Position numbers and translations under genes: made by a program. The notes under the pieces were generated by a model. That model saw only the letters and a list, made by a program, of their open reading frames with translations, had not been told where the DNA came from and did no database searches. Below are positions 5,261 to 6,224 of a stretch of DNA of 6,224 nt, in pieces. Source of the DNA: Candidatus Goldiibacteriota bacterium (lineage in GTDB: Bacteria > Oederibacteriota > PGYV01 > DSYL01); assembly GCA_026418955.1 (NCBI GenBank), contig JAOAAI010000211.1, positions 1 to 6,224 of the forward strand. Reading direction: 5' to 3'. Numbering within the stretch: position 1 is the stretch's first letter; every line of letters begins with the position of its first letter.

Positions 5261-5890
5261 ATGTATAAATTTGATACCATCTTGAAAAATTATTTTACAG
5301 AGAATGAGATTGATAAAATAAATCAAACAAAAATAATGCTTATTGGTTGTGGTGGTTTGGGTAGTAATATTGCAAATATTTTAGTTAGAACTGGATTTTC
5401 TTCTTTCATATTAATAGATTGTGATAGAGTAGAAATAAAAAATCTAAATAGACAGATTTTTTGGAAGGAGCAATACGGTGAAAAAAAGGTGTTAGCATTA
5501 AAAAAAAATTTATTAAAAATAAATTCATCAGCGCAAATAAAAATAATACACAAAAAAATTGACAAGGAAGATTTAAAACAAATTATTTTAAAAGAAAATC
5601 CAGATATAATTATAGAAGCAGTTGACGATGAAAGGACAAAAAAATTTATTTTTGAAATAACTTTGAAACATGGTAAAAAAGTTGTATGCGCATCAGGTAT
5701 AGCAGGATATGGTGATTGTGATAATATTAAAATAAGACGTGGTGAAAATTTTGTAATAGTTGGTGATATGAAAAAATCAATAAAGGATTACAAGCCGCTT
5801 GCGCCAAAAGTTACTGCTGTTGCAGCAATGCAGGCTGATGAAGTATTAAGGATGGTGCTTAATGATATCAAAGATAAAAAAATTAAATGA
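5261..5890 (+). CDS. thiF: ThiS adenylyltransferase ThiF, short (family 2) type
   Basis: ThiF is an E1-like enzyme that adenylates the ThiS C-terminus with ATP ahead of sulfur transfer. The protein is 209 residues, against about 250 for E. coli ThiF. The Rossmann ATP loop is GCGGLGSN (29-36). DCDRVEIKNLNRQ (53-65) holds the nucleotide-binding Asp and the Asn/Arg/Gln set. GEKKV (73-77) has the conserved lysine, and EAVDDE (119-124) the likely Mg-binding Asp (D122). The C-terminal half runs ASGIAGYGDCDNIKIRR (144-160) to APKVTAVAAMQADEVLRMVL (181-200). There is no CxxC pair, so no zinc site, and no cysteine in the crossover-loop region (168-180) where E. coli ThiF carries C184. This matches the short ThiF form of many anaerobes. 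The start is 4 bases after thiH with only a weak GGTGAG upstream, so translational coupling is likely. It overlaps thiE by 29 bases. MoeB/HesA-type paralogues are unlikely given the operon and size. Confidence 0.93.
   Translation: MYKFDTILKNYFTENEIDKINQTKIMLIGCGGLGSNIANILVRTGFSSFILIDCDRVEIKNLNRQIFWKEQYGEKKVLALKKNLLKINSSAQIKIIHKKIDKEDLKQIILKENPDIIIEAVDDERTKKFIFEITLKHGKKVVCASGIAGYGDCDNIKIRRGENFVIVGDMKKSIKDYKPLAPKVTAVAAMQADEVLRMVLNDIKDKKIK
5848..5852 (+). promoter_or_regulatory. Shine-Dalgarno of thiE inside thiF
   Basis: AAGGA lies 9 bases before the ATG at 5862. The thiE frame has a stop codon at 5847-5849, so 5862 is the only ATG that can include the conserved N-terminus. This establishes the overlap with thiF. 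Confidence 0.75.
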
Positions 5891-6205
5891 GTTTAATAGA
5901 TTAAATATTTATTGCATAACTGCGGAAAAATTTTCAATGGGAAGAGATAATATTACTGTAGTAAAAGAAATGTTACAGGCAGGGGTTAGAATTATTCAGT
6001 ACAGAGAAAAATACAAAAGTTTTAAAGAAAAATATTATGAATGTTTAAAAATAAGACAGATGACTTTAAAGAATGGTGCAATTTTTATTATTAATGACCA
6101 TCCTGATTTATGCCTGATGATAGGTGCTGATGGAGTCCATCTTGGACAAGATGATTATCCTGTACGTGTTGTTAGAAAGTTGCTCGGAGAAAAATATATT
6201 ATAGG
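5862..6205 (+). CDS. thiE: Thiamin-phosphate synthase ThiE, 3' part cut by fragment end
   Basis: ThiE couples hydroxymethylpyrimidine diphosphate with thiazole phosphate to give thiamin phosphate. 114 codons plus two bases are present, roughly half of a normal ThiE (about 210 residues). Visible blocks are LNIYCIT (14-20), the strand 1 start, and GVRIIQYREK (41-50), with the Q-x-R-x-K diphosphate-binding set. FIINDHPDLCLMIGADGVHLGQDD (75-98) includes the two likely Mg ligands D79 and D98 (D93 and D112 in B. subtilis). KYIIG (111-115) is where the family continues into a Ser/His-rich phosphate loop. The frame runs into the adapter at 6206, so the missing C-terminus is a library artefact. The N-terminus (MISKIKKLNEFNR) is about ten residues longer than the minimal fold because the ATG lies inside thiF. 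The close homologue TenI is less likely because the Q-x-R-x-K set and ND/GQxD pattern are intact. Confidence 0.93.
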
Positions 6206-6224
6206 CTGTCTCTTATACACATCT
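6206..6224 (-). other. Nextera/Tn5 mosaic end (library adapter), reverse orientation
   Basis: The last 19 bases are the exact reverse complement of bases 1-19, again the engineered Tn5 mosaic end. The window is thus a whole tagmented fragment with a 6186-base insert. The thiE frame is interrupted here artificially. Confidence 0.97.

Noticed and set aside
5323..5565. Minus-strand open frame inside thiF
   Set aside because: It is a shadow of the thiF Rossmann fold region with no independent support.
1..6224. A transposable element with 19-base terminal inverted repeats
   Set aside because: The repeats are the engineered Tn5 mosaic end, no transposase is present, and housekeeping genes are cut exactly at the junctions. 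Library adapter explains it fully.
1..6224. tRNA, rRNA or CRISPR elements
   Set aside because: No cloverleaf-like GTTCRA blocks, rRNA signatures or regularly spaced repeats were recognised by eye, and coding sequence or the described regulatory region accounts for almost every base.

Overview
The window is a strongly AT-rich bacterial segment with short intergenic gaps and Shine-Dalgarno-led genes. Its first and last 19 bases are exact copies, in inverted orientation, of the synthetic Tn5 mosaic end used in Nextera-type tagmentation libraries. The biological insert is therefore 20-6205, and the genes at both edges (ffh, thiE) were cut by library preparation rather than by biology. The organism cannot be named with confidence. 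The low GC, clean -35/-10 promoters and an oxygen-independent thiazole route (ThiH instead of ThiO) suggest an anaerobe or facultative anaerobe. A PASTA protein-rpe-ffh order is compatible with poorly cultured phyla such as Elusimicrobiota or Omnitrophota, but that is a weak guess.

Left half (20-2862, minus strand): an operon of three genes read leftwards. It holds a membrane-anchored, kinase-less PASTA-repeat protein, ribulose-phosphate 3-epimerase (rpe), and the signal recognition particle GTPase (ffh, missing its last C-terminal stretch). The gaps are 12 and 15 bases, and the start signal of rpe overlaps the stop codon of the PASTA gene. A TTGAAA-16-TATAAT promoter lies immediately upstream.

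Centre (about 2863-3179): a roughly 300-base divergent regulatory region. It carries the leftward promoter and a rightward TTTACA-16-TATAAT promoter. The rightward promoter is followed by a TPP (THI-box) riboswitch, an intrinsic terminator, and a complementary segment that can act as an antiterminator. The layout predicts transcription attenuation of the thiamin operon when TPP is abundant.

Right half (3180-6205, plus strand): thiS-thiG-thiH-thiF-thiE, tightly packed, with a 6-base gap, a 26-base overlap, a 4-base gap and a 29-base overlap in that order. ThiF adenylates the Gly-Gly end of ThiS so that it can be thiocarboxylated. ThiH cleaves tyrosine to dehydroglycine. ThiG condenses ThiS-thiocarboxylate, dehydroglycine and deoxyxylulose 5-phosphate into the thiazole. 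ThiE joins thiazole phosphate to the pyrimidine to give thiamin phosphate. The pyrimidine-branch genes thiC and thiD are not in the window, and the fragment end prevents saying whether they follow.

No new type of system was found. The most informative points are the fully legible riboswitch switching architecture, the kinase-less PASTA protein with a PrkC-like layout, the short ThiF lacking zinc cysteines, and the adapter sequences at both ends.
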